The notes under the pieces: model-generated
What the model saw: the letters and a program-made list of their open reading frames with translations, nothing else
Told to the model about the DNA's origin: nothing
The model's database searches: none
Part shown: positions 8,496-17,131 of the stretch, piece after piece
Position numbering within the stretch: position 1 is the first letter of the stretch
Layout: every line of letters starts with the position of its first letter
From: Candidatus Poseidoniaceae archaeon
GTDB taxonomy: Archaea > Thermoplasmatota > Poseidoniia > Poseidoniales > Poseidoniaceae
Assembly (NCBI GenBank): GCA_938084675.1
Contig: CALKGM010000009.1
Coordinates: forward strand, 1 to 64,000
Length of the DNA stretch: 64,000 nucleotides
Reading direction: 5' to 3'
Program-made: the position numbers and the translations under genes

Positions 8496-11400
8496 TGTTC
8501 TTCAGCCCCCTTTCCTGATGGATGCGGAGGCCTGTAGGGGACCTCGGGCAGCAATCCTTTCGGATTGTATCGTAATGAAAACACAATGAGTAATCCGATC
8601 AAAAGCACCTTGACATAAGCCATTCCCGCACGGACTGCTCCAGTTGGGTACGCTTCCTCAATCGAACGGTCGTCAAAGAAGAAGGATGCGCAAGCGAAAA
8701 TCAGACCCACCCAAAAGAACGTCTCCCGTACAGATTCCCATTTGACAAGATGAGCGAGGAGCACGATGGCGATGCAAATCCACATAACCTGCAGTTGGTC
8801 GATGACAAGCCATTCAAACCAACCGTCAATCGTAGATGCTACCTCGTTAAGAGGAAGGTCGGCACTGCCTTGGCCTGCTACGAGTACATTGAATACAAAT
8901 TCCATGAGAACAATGATGGACGCACCGATGATCATTCCGCGATTGTTTCCAACTCCCCCAATGATAAATGCTGCCCAAACCAAGAAGGTCGTTTTAGCAG
9001 GAGACATGAACGACGGTTGGAATCCAGTAAGTTTCCATGCCCAGAGGGCCCCAGCAAAGGCAGCGATTGATGCTCCCAATGCGAGACTGGCTGCTTTGTG
9101 ACGCAGCACATCGTGACCGTGGTGTTGAGCGACTTCTTCATCTTCTCTAATGGCCCGAAGAATACGCCCCCAAGGCGATGCAAGAACCGTGTTGAGTAGC
9201 CACCATGATAGAGCCAAGCCGATGAGCCCAATGGTTGCAAGAACAAACATGTACGGTGCAGGTTGGCCAAGGTTGAGCCATTCCCCAACGGTTGCAGCCA
9301 TACTCTGAATGGTGTCGTCTCTTGAACATGCTATGGGCGAAAGAGGAATGCCGTTTTCATCCATTGGAACTGAGTCCCCACAGAACCACCATTCTTGAAG
9401 AGGAAGTTTGTATCGGGAAATTCCCACTGCACTACCCCATGAACCAGCACGAAGAAGCGGCTCTCCGCTCAGTAAGACGCGGACAATTTCACCTAGAGAA
9501 ATGGTGATGATAGCGAAGTAATCACTACGCAGCCGGGCGGTCGGATAGGCAAGGAACCATCCGGCAAGAGCGCCGATGAACATGGAAAACAATACGGCGT
9601 AACCAATTGGCCAATCATAGCCATGCAGTTCTTTGGGCGCAGTCAAAATTCCAACGGTGATGGCTCCGATTGCAGCGAAGAAAATAACTCCGAAATTGAG
9701 TTGGCCTGTGACACCTGTGTGCAAGTTGAGTGAAAGGGCTAGAATTGCAAAGATAGCGAATGTGACCATGACGTTCGATAATTGAAGTGTTTTGACAAAG
9801 GTCGCTTGGTCTGAATCTGCAACGGGAAGCCAGTATATGAGGCAAGCCATGACGATGGCTAGAATTCCAAAGAGCAACCAGGAACCGAACTGACTTTCTC
9901 GCCCGTAGGGCATGCGTAGTTTCTCAAGAGTTTTGTTTCGCTTTTCGACGACTGTTTCCTTTACTTTTGATTTTACACCATGTACTAAACGGTGCGCATG
10001 AATGCCAATAAATCCAATCTTAGCATCAACCGCTTGGGTTGTGGTACGCCAAGTAGATGAAACCCGAGCACTCACATCATCCCATCGGCCAGCAAGCGAG
10101 GATAGACGCTTCAACTGGGTTGATGGTTTCATCTCTATACCTTGAAGGGTGTAATAGGCTTCTCGCCAAGCGATGAGGTAGAGAAGGATGGGCACCACAG
10201 GCCAAGCGAGAATGCCGATTGTAGAGATGATTTCTACCATAACATGCTCAGCCTCCATGAACGAAAGCCACGCTTCCTGTTGCATGGCGGTAAAACCACT
10301 CGGAGCATGGGAAAGAGCGATTGATTTGTCCCCCCCGGTTATTTGAGAGAAGATTTCACTGTTAGCGATAGAATTGTCCTTAACGAACCGGCTAAAGAGG
10401 TAAACGATGTAAGCTGTTAATGTCGAAAGAAGGTAACGTTGACCGCGAAGGTTGTTTCGAACACTGAAATGATGAATTCCGAGAGGGGCAAGGAATATTC
10501 CCAAAATGGATGCTCGCTTTACATTGGGTGTGAACTCTTCCTCGGCTCGTGTTCGTATACGCTTAATCTTCCATTTATCATAGGCATCGCCGATTCCCTT
10601 TGGCATCACCAGAAGGATTGCGATGATCATAACGTAGGGCATAACCTCTGCTAGATTGGCATAGTTTGACCGATCCAGTGGCGTTCCAATACCCATCAAA
10701 ATTGGAGAGGATACAGACCGAACAAATCCGATCAGAAGCGCTCCGACTATTGCACCCGGTATCGAACCAATCGTGCCCAGAACAATGACGGCAAACGCGG
10801 GGAGGAGCAGGGTAAAGCCTGTTTCAGGGCTATAGCGGACAGTCATTGCGAATATAGCCCCACCCAGTCCTGAAATTCCAGCGGAGAGAAACGCACTCAT
10901 CATGTGAACTCGCTCTACGTTAATTCCACAACTTGCGGCGAGCTCTGGATTGTCAGCGACTGCACGCATACGACGACCAAGACGGGTCTTGGTCAGCAGG
11001 AGAAGCAATAAGCCAACCGATGAAAAGATGACCAAAGGCATTGCTGCGTTGTAATAAGAGTAATTTGCAGTGAGTTCAGTTACACAATCTGAGCCGACTG
11101 TGTACACGTCAGCAAGTGGCTTAGAGTCTACACTAACGACCTTTTCATATACCGGTGCAGCGGCAGTACCCACATTTTCACACGATCCATGTGTGTATGT
11201 GTCACCGCTTGCTAGAGAACGGTCACCAAGATTGAGTTTTGTTAGGGCTGTAGGGGCTTCAAACCGTTGCTCTCGTGCGATTCTCCAATCAATGTCGGGC
11301 TCAAACAATTTTGTTCCTGCTCCAAAGCGAAGGTAAACTATCGCTCGTAAAATCAAAGCCACACCTAACGATGCAATCATCATGACATCAGCACTTGATT

Positions 11401-12091
11401 TTCTGTCGCGAAAGCCCCTAAAGACCAGACGGTCAATGATGATTCCAGCAAGTCCTGTTAGAACAAAGGCTCCAAGCAATGTCCAGAGCAATACGGTCCA
11501 TACGAGAACACCATCTTTGGGGACTGAAACAAGGGGGAAAAAGTAGTCCATCCACATGATCATGATGGCAACATACATTCCAAGCATGAAGAACTCGCTC
11601 TGTGCAAAATTTCCGTACCGTTGAACGCTGTAAGTCAGCGTACATCCAACGGCGATCGCTAGGTATGTTGAAGACCAGGTCAGTGTACTAAATCCAATTG
11701 AACTCAAATTAAAGTAAATGACGGCATTTGTATCAAGTCCTATCATCAGTAATTCAATGGTGAATAAGACAACGAACAGCAGGAACAATGGTGAGAGCAC
11801 CATCAGAGAGGACCGAAGCCATCCCTGTGCTACATCGTCAAAGACAATCTTGACCAGAAGGAACCCCATCGAGATGAGTTGGATTGACTGAAGCAGCCAC
11901 ACCATGTCGTTGGGAAGGTTTCCGGAGAGTATCGCATCAATACCGTTGCCGATACCCGATTGATAGAGCAATCCTAACATGGCGTCAAGAGCCAATACCG
12001 TTGCGATCAGGAGACGTTGCTTGAGGCGAGAGAGTCCGAGCCATTTGATAGACAGCGAGGTTTTGCCTTTTGATTCATGTTCAGAATCCAT
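8492..12091 (-). CDS. Fused LivH-LivM branched-chain amino acid permease with TM2-like insert
   Basis: A 1,199-residue polytopic membrane protein joining the two permeases that are normally separate. Residues about 1-505 are LivH-like (motif NFAQSEFFMLGMYVA; later GISGLGGAIFAM and FAVIVLGTIGSIPGAIVGAL). Residues about 515-650 contain an insertion beginning LGIFLAPLGIHHFSVRN, which resembles the TM2 membrane domain, then further helices. A charged linker runs about 650-733. Residues about 734-1190 are LivM-like (LNLHTGVTGQLNFGVIFFAAIGA; ITISLGEIVRVLL; FVWAAFIIGGVGNNRG). One open frame covers the whole, without a frameshift. Upstream lies a binding protein that is itself duplicated, and downstream are livG and livF. 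A single chain would enforce a fixed LivH:LivM pairing. Confidence 0.9.
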   Translation of the reverse strand: MDSEHESKGKTSLSIKWLGLSRLKQRLLIATVLALDAMLGLLYQSGIGNGIDAILSGNLPNDMVWLLQSIQLISMGFLLVKIVFDDVAQGWLRSSLMVLSPLFLLFVVLFTIELLMIGLDTNAVIYFNLSSIGFSTLTWSSTYLAIAVGCTLTYSVQRYGNFAQSEFFMLGMYVAIMIMWMDYFFPLVSVPKDGVLVWTVLLWTLLGAFVLTGLAGIIIDRLVFRGFRDRKSSADVMMIASLGVALILRAIVYLRFGAGTKLFEPDIDWRIAREQRFEAPTALTKLNLGDRSLASGDTYTHGSCENVGTAAAPVYEKVVSVDSKPLADVYTVGSDCVTELTANYSYYNAAMPLVIFSSVGLLLLLLTKTRLGRRMRAVADNPELAASCGINVERVHMMSAFLSAGISGLGGAIFAMTVRYSPETGFTLLLPAFAVIVLGTIGSIPGAIVGALLIGFVRSVSSPILMGIGTPLDRSNYANLAEVMPYVMIIAILLVMPKGIGDAYDKWKIKRIRTRAEEEFTPNVKRASILGIFLAPLGIHHFSVRNNLRGQRYLLSTLTAYIVYLFSRFVKDNSIANSEIFSQITGGDKSIALSHAPSGFTAMQQEAWLSFMEAEHVMVEIISTIGILAWPVVPILLYLIAWREAYYTLQGIEMKPSTQLKRLSSLAGRWDDVSARVSSTWRTTTQAVDAKIGFIGIHAHRLVHGVKSKVKETVVEKRNKTLEKLRMPYGRESQFGSWLLFGILAIVMACLIYWLPVADSDQATFVKTLQLSNVMVTFAIFAILALSLNLHTGVTGQLNFGVIFFAAIGAITVGILTAPKELHGYDWPIGYAVLFSMFIGALAGWFLAYPTARLRSDYFAIITISLGEIVRVLLSGEPLLRAGSWGSAVGISRYKLPLQEWWFCGDSVPMDENGIPLSPIACSRDDTIQSMAATVGEWLNLGQPAPYMFVLATIGLIGLALSWWLLNTVLASPWGRILRAIREDEEVAQHHGHDVLRHKAASLALGASIAAFAGALWAWKLTGFQPSFMSPAKTTFLVWAAFIIGGVGNNRGMIIGASIIVLMEFVFNVLVAGQGSADLPLNEVASTIDGWFEWLVIDQLQVMWICIAIVLLAHLVKWESVRETFFWVGLIFACASFFFDDRSIEEAYPTGAVRAGMAYVKVLLIGLLIVFSLRYNPKGLLPEVPYRPPHPSGKGAEEQ

Positions 12092-12133
12092 CTAACAAAG
12101 CCTCCGCATATCTTCCCCAAGGCGAATGAACAA

Positions 12134-12157
12134 CCCACGGGGTAAAAACCCTGTTGG
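12134..12157 (-). promoter_or_regulatory. Intercistronic hairpin between binding protein and permease genes
   Basis: In the 82-nt gap after the binding-protein stop an imperfect hairpin can form (stem 12137-12143 with 12148-12154, AAAA loop, one wobble pair, extended by two more pairs after a mismatch). Such elements often protect the 3' end of the abundant binding-protein message or attenuate read-through. That function is inferred. Confidence 0.4.
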
Positions 12158-12173
12158 ATTAGCGCAAACGAAC

Positions 12174-14441
12174 TCACTCAGCGTTGTCTTGTACACCGTT
12201 TGCAACCGTCCAGTACTTGGTACAGGTGAAGGTTCCATCGGAAGAGGACGATGCATCGTAGCCACAAATATCGTATCCGTCGCCACCAACGTCGCCGTTA
12301 GCAAGGAAGGTGTGGAGTCCACTTGCGCCTTCGTATGCGGTTCCGACTGAGTTGATTGCTTCTCCAGCACTGTCTGCATCGACAAGGACAGCTTGTCCGA
12401 GCATCATGATTGAATCATAGCTGGTCAAGACGTAGGCCTTAATTGAAGAAATGTTGGAAGCATCATAGCGTTCGGAGAAGTTTCCGAATGAATCGCCTGC
12501 ACGTGGAGTCGTCACGTAGAGTCCGTCAGCAACGACGTCGTCGCTGAGTTCTACAAGGAGTCCTTCACCAGCAGGTCCATCGCCAGAGAAGAGCATAATG
12601 TCAAGTCCCTGGGTTGAGATTTCGTTAAGGATCATTGCAGCGTCGGTCACGTAGGAAACCATGAAGACTGCGTCACAGCCTGCGTTAGCAATTTGTGAGA
12701 TTTCAGAAGCAACGCTTGTTGCAGTTTCTGCATAGCCAATCTTCTGGCACAATTCTCCGTCCCAAGCATCTTCGATGGCGTCTGCGAATCCTGAGCCGTA
12801 ATCGTTGGTCATGTGGATGATTGCAGGGTTAGATACATTCATTGCAGCCATCATGTCAGCAGCAGCAGGTCCTTGGATAGCGTCAGAAGGTACAATTCGG
12901 AAGAAGTCAGGGTAAGCTGTAGCGTTGCTGAGACTTGGGTTGGTGGATGCGTAGGAAATCATTGGGATTCCTGCAGCGGATAGCACAGCGTTAGCGGCCA
13001 TGGTAGCGCCAGAGCATGCAGCCCCGCCAACGGCGATAACGCCGGAGTCGACAAGAGTTTGTGCAGCAGCAGCGGCGGTAGTACCGTCGCAGCCAGAGTC
13101 TACTTCAACAAGTTGGAACTCAATGCCCATTCCTCCGTACATGAGGTTAAGGTCAACAATTGCTTGTTGAGCACCGTATTGGAAACCAGCAGCGTCTTGT
13201 GCGAGAGGTCCGGTGAGGGGGTTCATGAATCCAAGCTTCACGATTTCGTCAGGAATGACGACGCCGTCAGCAACAGTCCAGTAGGCCACACATTCGTACT
13301 CTCCGTCAGTTGCGTCCTCAGCGTAGTAATCGCAGATATCGTAACCAGCGCCACCAACGTCACCGTTAGCAAGGAAGGTGTGGAGTCCACTTGCGCCTTC
13401 GTAAGCAGTTCCAACTGTAGCAATTGATGCAGACAAATCGGTGCCGTTCAGGTTGTACGCCTCACCAATGATGGAAACTGCATCGTATGATGTCAAGACG
13501 TATTGCTTGATGCTTGTGATGTTGGTTGCGTCGTAACGAGCTTCAATGTCTCCGAAAGAGGAACCAGCACGAGGCGTGGTGACGGATAGTCCGTCTGCAA
13601 CACTGTCATCGCTGAGTTCTTCAAGAAGTCCTTCGCCAGCAGGTCCGTCGCCAGAGAAGAGCATGATGTCAAGTTCTTGGGTTGCGATTTCGTTGAGGAT
13701 AAGAGCGGCATCAGTCACGTAAGATACCATGAATACGGAATCACAGCCTGCATCAGCAATCTGTGTGATTTCAGATGCAACGCTTGTTGCAGTTTCTGCG
13801 TAGCCGACCTTAGCACACAGATCGCCGTCCCATGCGCCTTCGATGGCGTCAGCGAATCCTGACCCATAATCGTTGGTCATGTGAATGATGGCAGGGGATT
13901 CTGCGCCCATCTCGTGCATCATTGCTGCAGCAGCAGGTCCTTGGATGGCGTCGCTTGGGACTACACGGAAGAAGTCAGGGTAAGCCGTAGCGTTGCTGAG
14001 ACTTGGGTTGGTGGATGCGTAGGAAATCATTGGAATTCCTGCAGCAGAGAGAACTGCGTTAGCAGCCATTGATGCGCCGGAGCAAGCAGCACCTGCAACA
14101 GCGATGACACCGGAATCAGCCAGTGTTTGAGCGGCTGCGGCACCAACAGTACCGTCGCAACCTGAATCTGCAACAACCACTTCAAAAGTTGTTGTAGTTT
14201 GTGCGGCGTTCAAATCGATGATCGCCTGTTCAGCACCGTATTGGAATCCATCCGCATCTTGGGCCAGTGGGCCTGTGATTGGGTTTAGGAATCCAATTTT
14301 GACAACAGTACTGTCTGCCACAGGGTCTGTAACAGGGTCTGTGCTTGTGTCATCTGTGTCTTCATCGTTGCTTGTACATCCTGCTAAAGCAGCGGTCATA
14401 AAAGCTAAGGCCATAAGGGTGGTAAGCAATTTGTTCTTCAT
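12174..14441 (-). CDS. Double-headed LivJ-type substrate-binding lipoprotein
   Basis: A 755-residue exported receptor. The N-terminus has a signal peptide ending in the lipobox LAGC (Cys21), so the mature protein should be lipid anchored outside the membrane, followed by an acidic Asp/Thr linker. Two complete Peripla_BP_6/LivJ-type domains follow, at about residues 46-395 and 402-755. They share long identical stretches, for example both contain FNPxxGPLAQDA-like starts, GIPMISYASTNPSLSNAT and NDYGSGFADAIE. The halves are offset by exactly 1,068 nt (356 codons). It heads the LIV operon, which fits a receptor made in excess. A TATA-like box precedes it at 14478-14486 and a GGAAGAGAG ribosome-binding stretch lies just before ATG. 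Two tethered domains could capture two ligands or raise local capture rate. Confidence 0.93.
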   Translation of the reverse strand: MKNKLLTTLMALAFMTAALAGCTSNDEDTDDTSTDPVTDPVADSTVVKIGFLNPITGPLAQDADGFQYGAEQAIIDLNAAQTTTTFEVVVADSGCDGTVGAAAAQTLADSGVIAVAGAACSGASMAANAVLSAAGIPMISYASTNPSLSNATAYPDFFRVVPSDAIQGPAAAAMMHEMGAESPAIIHMTNDYGSGFADAIEGAWDGDLCAKVGYAETATSVASEITQIADAGCDSVFMVSYVTDAALILNEIATQELDIMLFSGDGPAGEGLLEELSDDSVADGLSVTTPRAGSSFGDIEARYDATNITSIKQYVLTSYDAVSIIGEAYNLNGTDLSASIATVGTAYEGASGLHTFLANGDVGGAGYDICDYYAEDATDGEYECVAYWTVADGVVIPDEIVKLGFMNPLTGPLAQDAAGFQYGAQQAIVDLNLMYGGMGIEFQLVEVDSGCDGTTAAAAAQTLVDSGVIAVGGAACSGATMAANAVLSAAGIPMISYASTNPSLSNATAYPDFFRIVPSDAIQGPAAADMMAAMNVSNPAIIHMTNDYGSGFADAIEDAWDGELCQKIGYAETATSVASEISQIANAGCDAVFMVSYVTDAAMILNEISTQGLDIMLFSGDGPAGEGLLVELSDDVVADGLYVTTPRAGDSFGNFSERYDASNISSIKAYVLTSYDSIMMLGQAVLVDADSAGEAINSVGTAYEGASGLHTFLANGDVGGDGYDICGYDASSSSDGTFTCTKYWTVANGVQDNAE
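12295..14310 (-). repeat. Internal tandem duplication, 1,068-nt period
   Basis: The two binding-domain halves of the receptor gene are direct repeats at the DNA level. A 47-bp stretch at 12919-12965 recurs unchanged at 13987-14033, and a segment starting at 12301 recurs at 13369; both pairs are 1,068 nt apart. Other parts have diverged, mostly at third codon positions, so this is a real duplication under selection or gene conversion rather than an assembly artefact. Confidence 0.85.
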
Positions 14442-14477
14442 AAGTCTCTCTTCCTAGCCTTTCGGAGGAACGACCAT

Positions 14478-14486
14478 CTTATATGG
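14478..14486 (-). promoter_or_regulatory. TATA-like box of the LIV operon
   Basis: CCATATAAG on the minus strand, centre 41 nt upstream of the binding-protein ATG, at the same spacing as six other TATA-like boxes in this window. Confidence 0.55.
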
Positions 14487-14552
14487 CTATCCCCAATTGA
14501 GACGGGGTCTTTTCAATAATTAAAGAAAAGCGAATCACGATGCGAGATATCA

Positions 14553-15071
14553 TCAGTCATGTCCAATTGGACCAAGGTCAATCTCAAAGAGATACGCTGC
14601 ATCTTCCGCATAATGGGCAGGAAGGTCTGAGGGGTCAGCGATGATTACCGGTTCAAGTGATGAAAATCCGTGACTTGTGTAAAGCCGTATGAGTCCAGGG
14701 TTGTAACCAACGGTATCAAGGCGTATGAATCGGAGGTCATTCTCATCGCAGTGGTTTTTGGCCCATTCAACAACAACTCCAACCAAAGATTTCCCTCGTT
14801 GTGAGGGATCGTTTGCAATACGATGGAGAAACACTGACCGTTCCGTGGGGCCCCAGATGAGTTCATCATCGTAGGCAACAACCCAAACGCAAGCAAGTTT
14901 ACCTTCAATCAATAGCTTCCACTGACGGCCTTCGCGAATCTCTGATTCAACACGTTCTGTGCTGATTTTTGGCCATTGAACCGTCCCTTTAGACCGTTGC
15001 AACGCTGTTGCAGCGTCGTAAAGTGCAAGTATGGCACCAAGGTCAGCCAACTCGCTTTGAAGAATCTCCAT
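14553..15071 (-). CDS. GNAT-family N-acetyltransferase
   Basis: A 172-residue protein with the Gcn5-related acyltransferase fold. The region around residues 85-105 (VFLHRIANDPSQRGKSLVGVVVEWA) is motif A, including the acetyl-CoA pyrophosphate-binding Q/RxxGxx-like turn (QRGKSLVG). It is followed by FIRLDTVGYNPGLIRLYTSHGF, the motif B region where family members place their catalytic Tyr and the Asn before it. The acceptor substrate (amino acid, small amine, protein N-terminus) cannot be told. It lies 46 nt downstream of the GIDE-domain gene on the same strand. The binding-protein gene starts 111 nt further down and has its own TATA box, so this gene is not part of the LIV operon. Confidence 0.88.
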   Translation of the reverse strand: MEILQSELADLGAILALYDAATALQRSKGTVQWPKISTERVESEIREGRQWKLLIEGKLACVWVVAYDDELIWGPTERSVFLHRIANDPSQRGKSLVGVVVEWAKNHCDENDLRFIRLDTVGYNPGLIRLYTSHGFSSLEPVIIADPSDLPAHYAEDAAYLFEIDLGPIGHD

Positions 15072-15117
15072 GGGCCATGCTTCCTTAGCGAGCCTTTCAA
15101 CCTTTCAGAACGTACAT

Positions 15118-16950
15118 TCATGGAGTATAATCCAAGAACATAAATATCCCAAACACGAATACAAACAGAGGGACAATGAGAATCTCAAAGGTGGACCTTC
15201 GCCTCGCTAGAACATCTACCTCAGTCCCTATGCTAAAGACAGAACCCTCTCCAGTTTCTGAGGATGGCACCATCGTAATCAGTGCACTGGCCTCGGTTTC
15301 ATCCCCGCCCCAGGCGTCAAGATGCTCTCGTGTTCTTGGCACACAATCGCCCAAAATGTAAATCGGGTCACCTACACCGATAGCACTGACGGTCCATCTC
15401 TGATTTCCTTTCTCCCATTGCTCAATGATCCCTCCAAGGTTTGATATTTTCTTTTCCGTCTGCCATAAGCTCGGGTCGATGATCATTCCACCTGTACCGT
15501 CATGTACGATGAACGGAACGCCACCGTTTTGGGTTTCTTGAAGCTCCCAGCTGCATTCTGTGCCCTCGTCGGTTTCACGGCAAACGTACCTGTAACGGGA
15601 CCAGCTCCAAACGACCGTCCCCTCCATGTCCCTTCCCCCAACCCTAAAGGAAGGAGTTCCGGAATTCGAAGGTCGTACTTGACCGACAACTTCTGCTTGC
15701 CCAACAGCAACGCTACGAATTGGACTGGTTGGGAGGTCGTTGATCGTCCGAGAAAGGTTTGCTTGACGGTAGGCGTTGAAAAACCATAAGATGTTAACGA
15801 TGGTCACGATGAATGTCATGGTCCATCCAATCAGCGTGTGAGTCTCATTACCGTCCCGAGCGCGAAGGTCCGATGATAACCAAATGAAGGATGCCGCGAA
15901 GATGATCGCCCCTAGACTGTAAGGCGTCACCATTGCAGGGCGTGGCGTACCGATCCGTTGAGGATGTTCCGGTATGAGCGCCCCATCTCCGTCTTGTCCG
16001 TACACGTTGGAGTATGATGTCGGCAACGGAGGACATCCAAACAGCCAGTCTTCTGAGACCTGACGAAGTGGATGCTTTGCTGGCCCGATGACCTCGCCGT
16101 TAGGCCCGCAATGTTGGAACTGTCTCCCTTCTGAACCCAGCACTCCGATTGCAGATGGAACCCCACTTGCAGCAATTCGGTTCTTCTTGCGAATTTTCCT
16201 CAAATCCGAAAGAAGCGAGGGGGGGGTGCTGTACATGAAAAATAGTCCACTAATGCCTACATTAAGAAGGGCCCAACGGCCGGCGTCTTCACGTTGCGTG
16301 ATTTCAGGTGGTGACCCGTAATCATCAAAACCATTCACTTCTGTAACCGATAGCAGTTGGTAGTATTCACTCGGCTCATTTTGAACAAGCAGGTATGCAA
16401 TCAAAATTCGGTTATCCTCACTGTCCGGCCCATTTCCCTCAATGTCACGCTCCCATGCACTGGAACAATCTGCTTGTAAGAACTCGCCCTCCGGTTTTAA
16501 AACACGGGATTGGTCAAAAGATGTCGTAATTGTATCTCCTTTACGGTCTGAGAAAGTAAGCGTTGATTCGTACTCCAAACTAAACCCATAGTTGATGTCG
16601 ATGTTTCCGTCTTCATCCTCACTTTCATAACACCCTTCAGTGGCGATGATGCCGCCCTCAAGTTCGAGAGGAATCAAGACAAAGGCTGCTGTGTTTTGTT
16701 GATACTGTGATTGTACATATCCATCTTGAAGTGCCTGGAAATTGTAAGATTCAATCTCCCCAAGTTCATCCAAGCGGTCGGCTTCCGAAATTTGAGGAAT
16801 GTCGGGAATAGATAGGCCGTTAGAATACATCATAAAACCCGAAATAAACAACATTGCCGCGAAGCAGTATCCGATAGCATTCTTCACTGTCAGACTGGGA
16901 AGGTGGAACAAACCCTGATCTAAATCTCTAACATCGGACTGCTTGTCCAT
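15118..16950 (-). CDS. Membrane protein with GIDE-type (E3 ligase-like) domain
   Basis: About 610 residues. There is an N-terminal membrane helix (residues about 20-40), an extracytoplasmic region of about 180 residues, a second helix near 230, two or more helices around 345-395 and a C-terminal helix (IVPLFVFVFGIFMFL). Residues about 403-553 resemble the GIDE domain (PF12483 in eukaryotic mitochondrial E3 ligases and in prokaryotic homologues): PTSPIRSVAVGQAEVVGQV, a WSWSRYRY stretch, VPFIVHDGTGGMIIDP and GDPIYILGDC follow the family order. No RING finger is visible. The start at 16950 is favoured by AAGGAAAA upstream; ATG at 16968 is an alternative. It begins just after tRNA-Leu and is followed by a GNAT gene. 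Function in archaea is unknown. Confidence 0.75.
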   Translation of the reverse strand: MDKQSDVRDLDQGLFHLPSLTVKNAIGYCFAAMLFISGFMMYSNGLSIPDIPQISEADRLDELGEIESYNFQALQDGYVQSQYQQNTAAFVLIPLELEGGIIATEGCYESEDEDGNIDINYGFSLEYESTLTFSDRKGDTITTSFDQSRVLKPEGEFLQADCSSAWERDIEGNGPDSEDNRILIAYLLVQNEPSEYYQLLSVTEVNGFDDYGSPPEITQREDAGRWALLNVGISGLFFMYSTPPSLLSDLRKIRKKNRIAASGVPSAIGVLGSEGRQFQHCGPNGEVIGPAKHPLRQVSEDWLFGCPPLPTSYSNVYGQDGDGALIPEHPQRIGTPRPAMVTPYSLGAIIFAASFIWLSSDLRARDGNETHTLIGWTMTFIVTIVNILWFFNAYRQANLSRTINDLPTSPIRSVAVGQAEVVGQVRPSNSGTPSFRVGGRDMEGTVVWSWSRYRYVCRETDEGTECSWELQETQNGGVPFIVHDGTGGMIIDPSLWQTEKKISNLGGIIEQWEKGNQRWTVSAIGVGDPIYILGDCVPRTREHLDAWGGDETEASALITMVPSSETGEGSVFSIGTEVDVLARRRSTFEILIVPLFVFVFGIFMFLDYTP

Positions 16951-17016
16951 GGGTTTTCCTTGATGCAATCGTTCTTAATTCAATTCCCTCGTATTGGGTT
17001 CAAAAGGGAAAAACAG

Positions 17017-17098
17017 TGCCGGGGGCAGGATTCGAACCTGCGAAGCAATATGCAGAGGAGCTTGAATCCACCCCCTTTGACCACTCGGGTACCCCGGC
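17017..17098 (-). tRNA. tRNA-Leu (anticodon CAA)
   Basis: An 82-nt class II tRNA. The acceptor stem GCCGGGG/CCCCGGC is perfect with discriminator A73 (the archaeal leucine identity base) and no CCA is encoded. The D stem is CCC/GGG with the GG pair in its loop, the T arm is GCAGG-TTCGAAT-CCTGC, and the 13-nt variable arm contains GCA/TGC. The anticodon loop TTCAAGC puts CAA at 17062-17064, reading UUG. The anticodon stem GTGGA/TCCTC has one T-T mismatch. A T-rich tract follows the 3' end. Ser is excluded by A73 and anticodon. Confidence 0.9.
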
Positions 17099-17131
17099 TT
17101 CTTGGTTCGGGCTGATGCCTTCTCTTCTTGA

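Noticed and set aside
12295..14310. Receptor duplication considered as an assembly artefact.
   Set aside because: The copies differ at many positions, mostly synonymous, and the frame runs through both.
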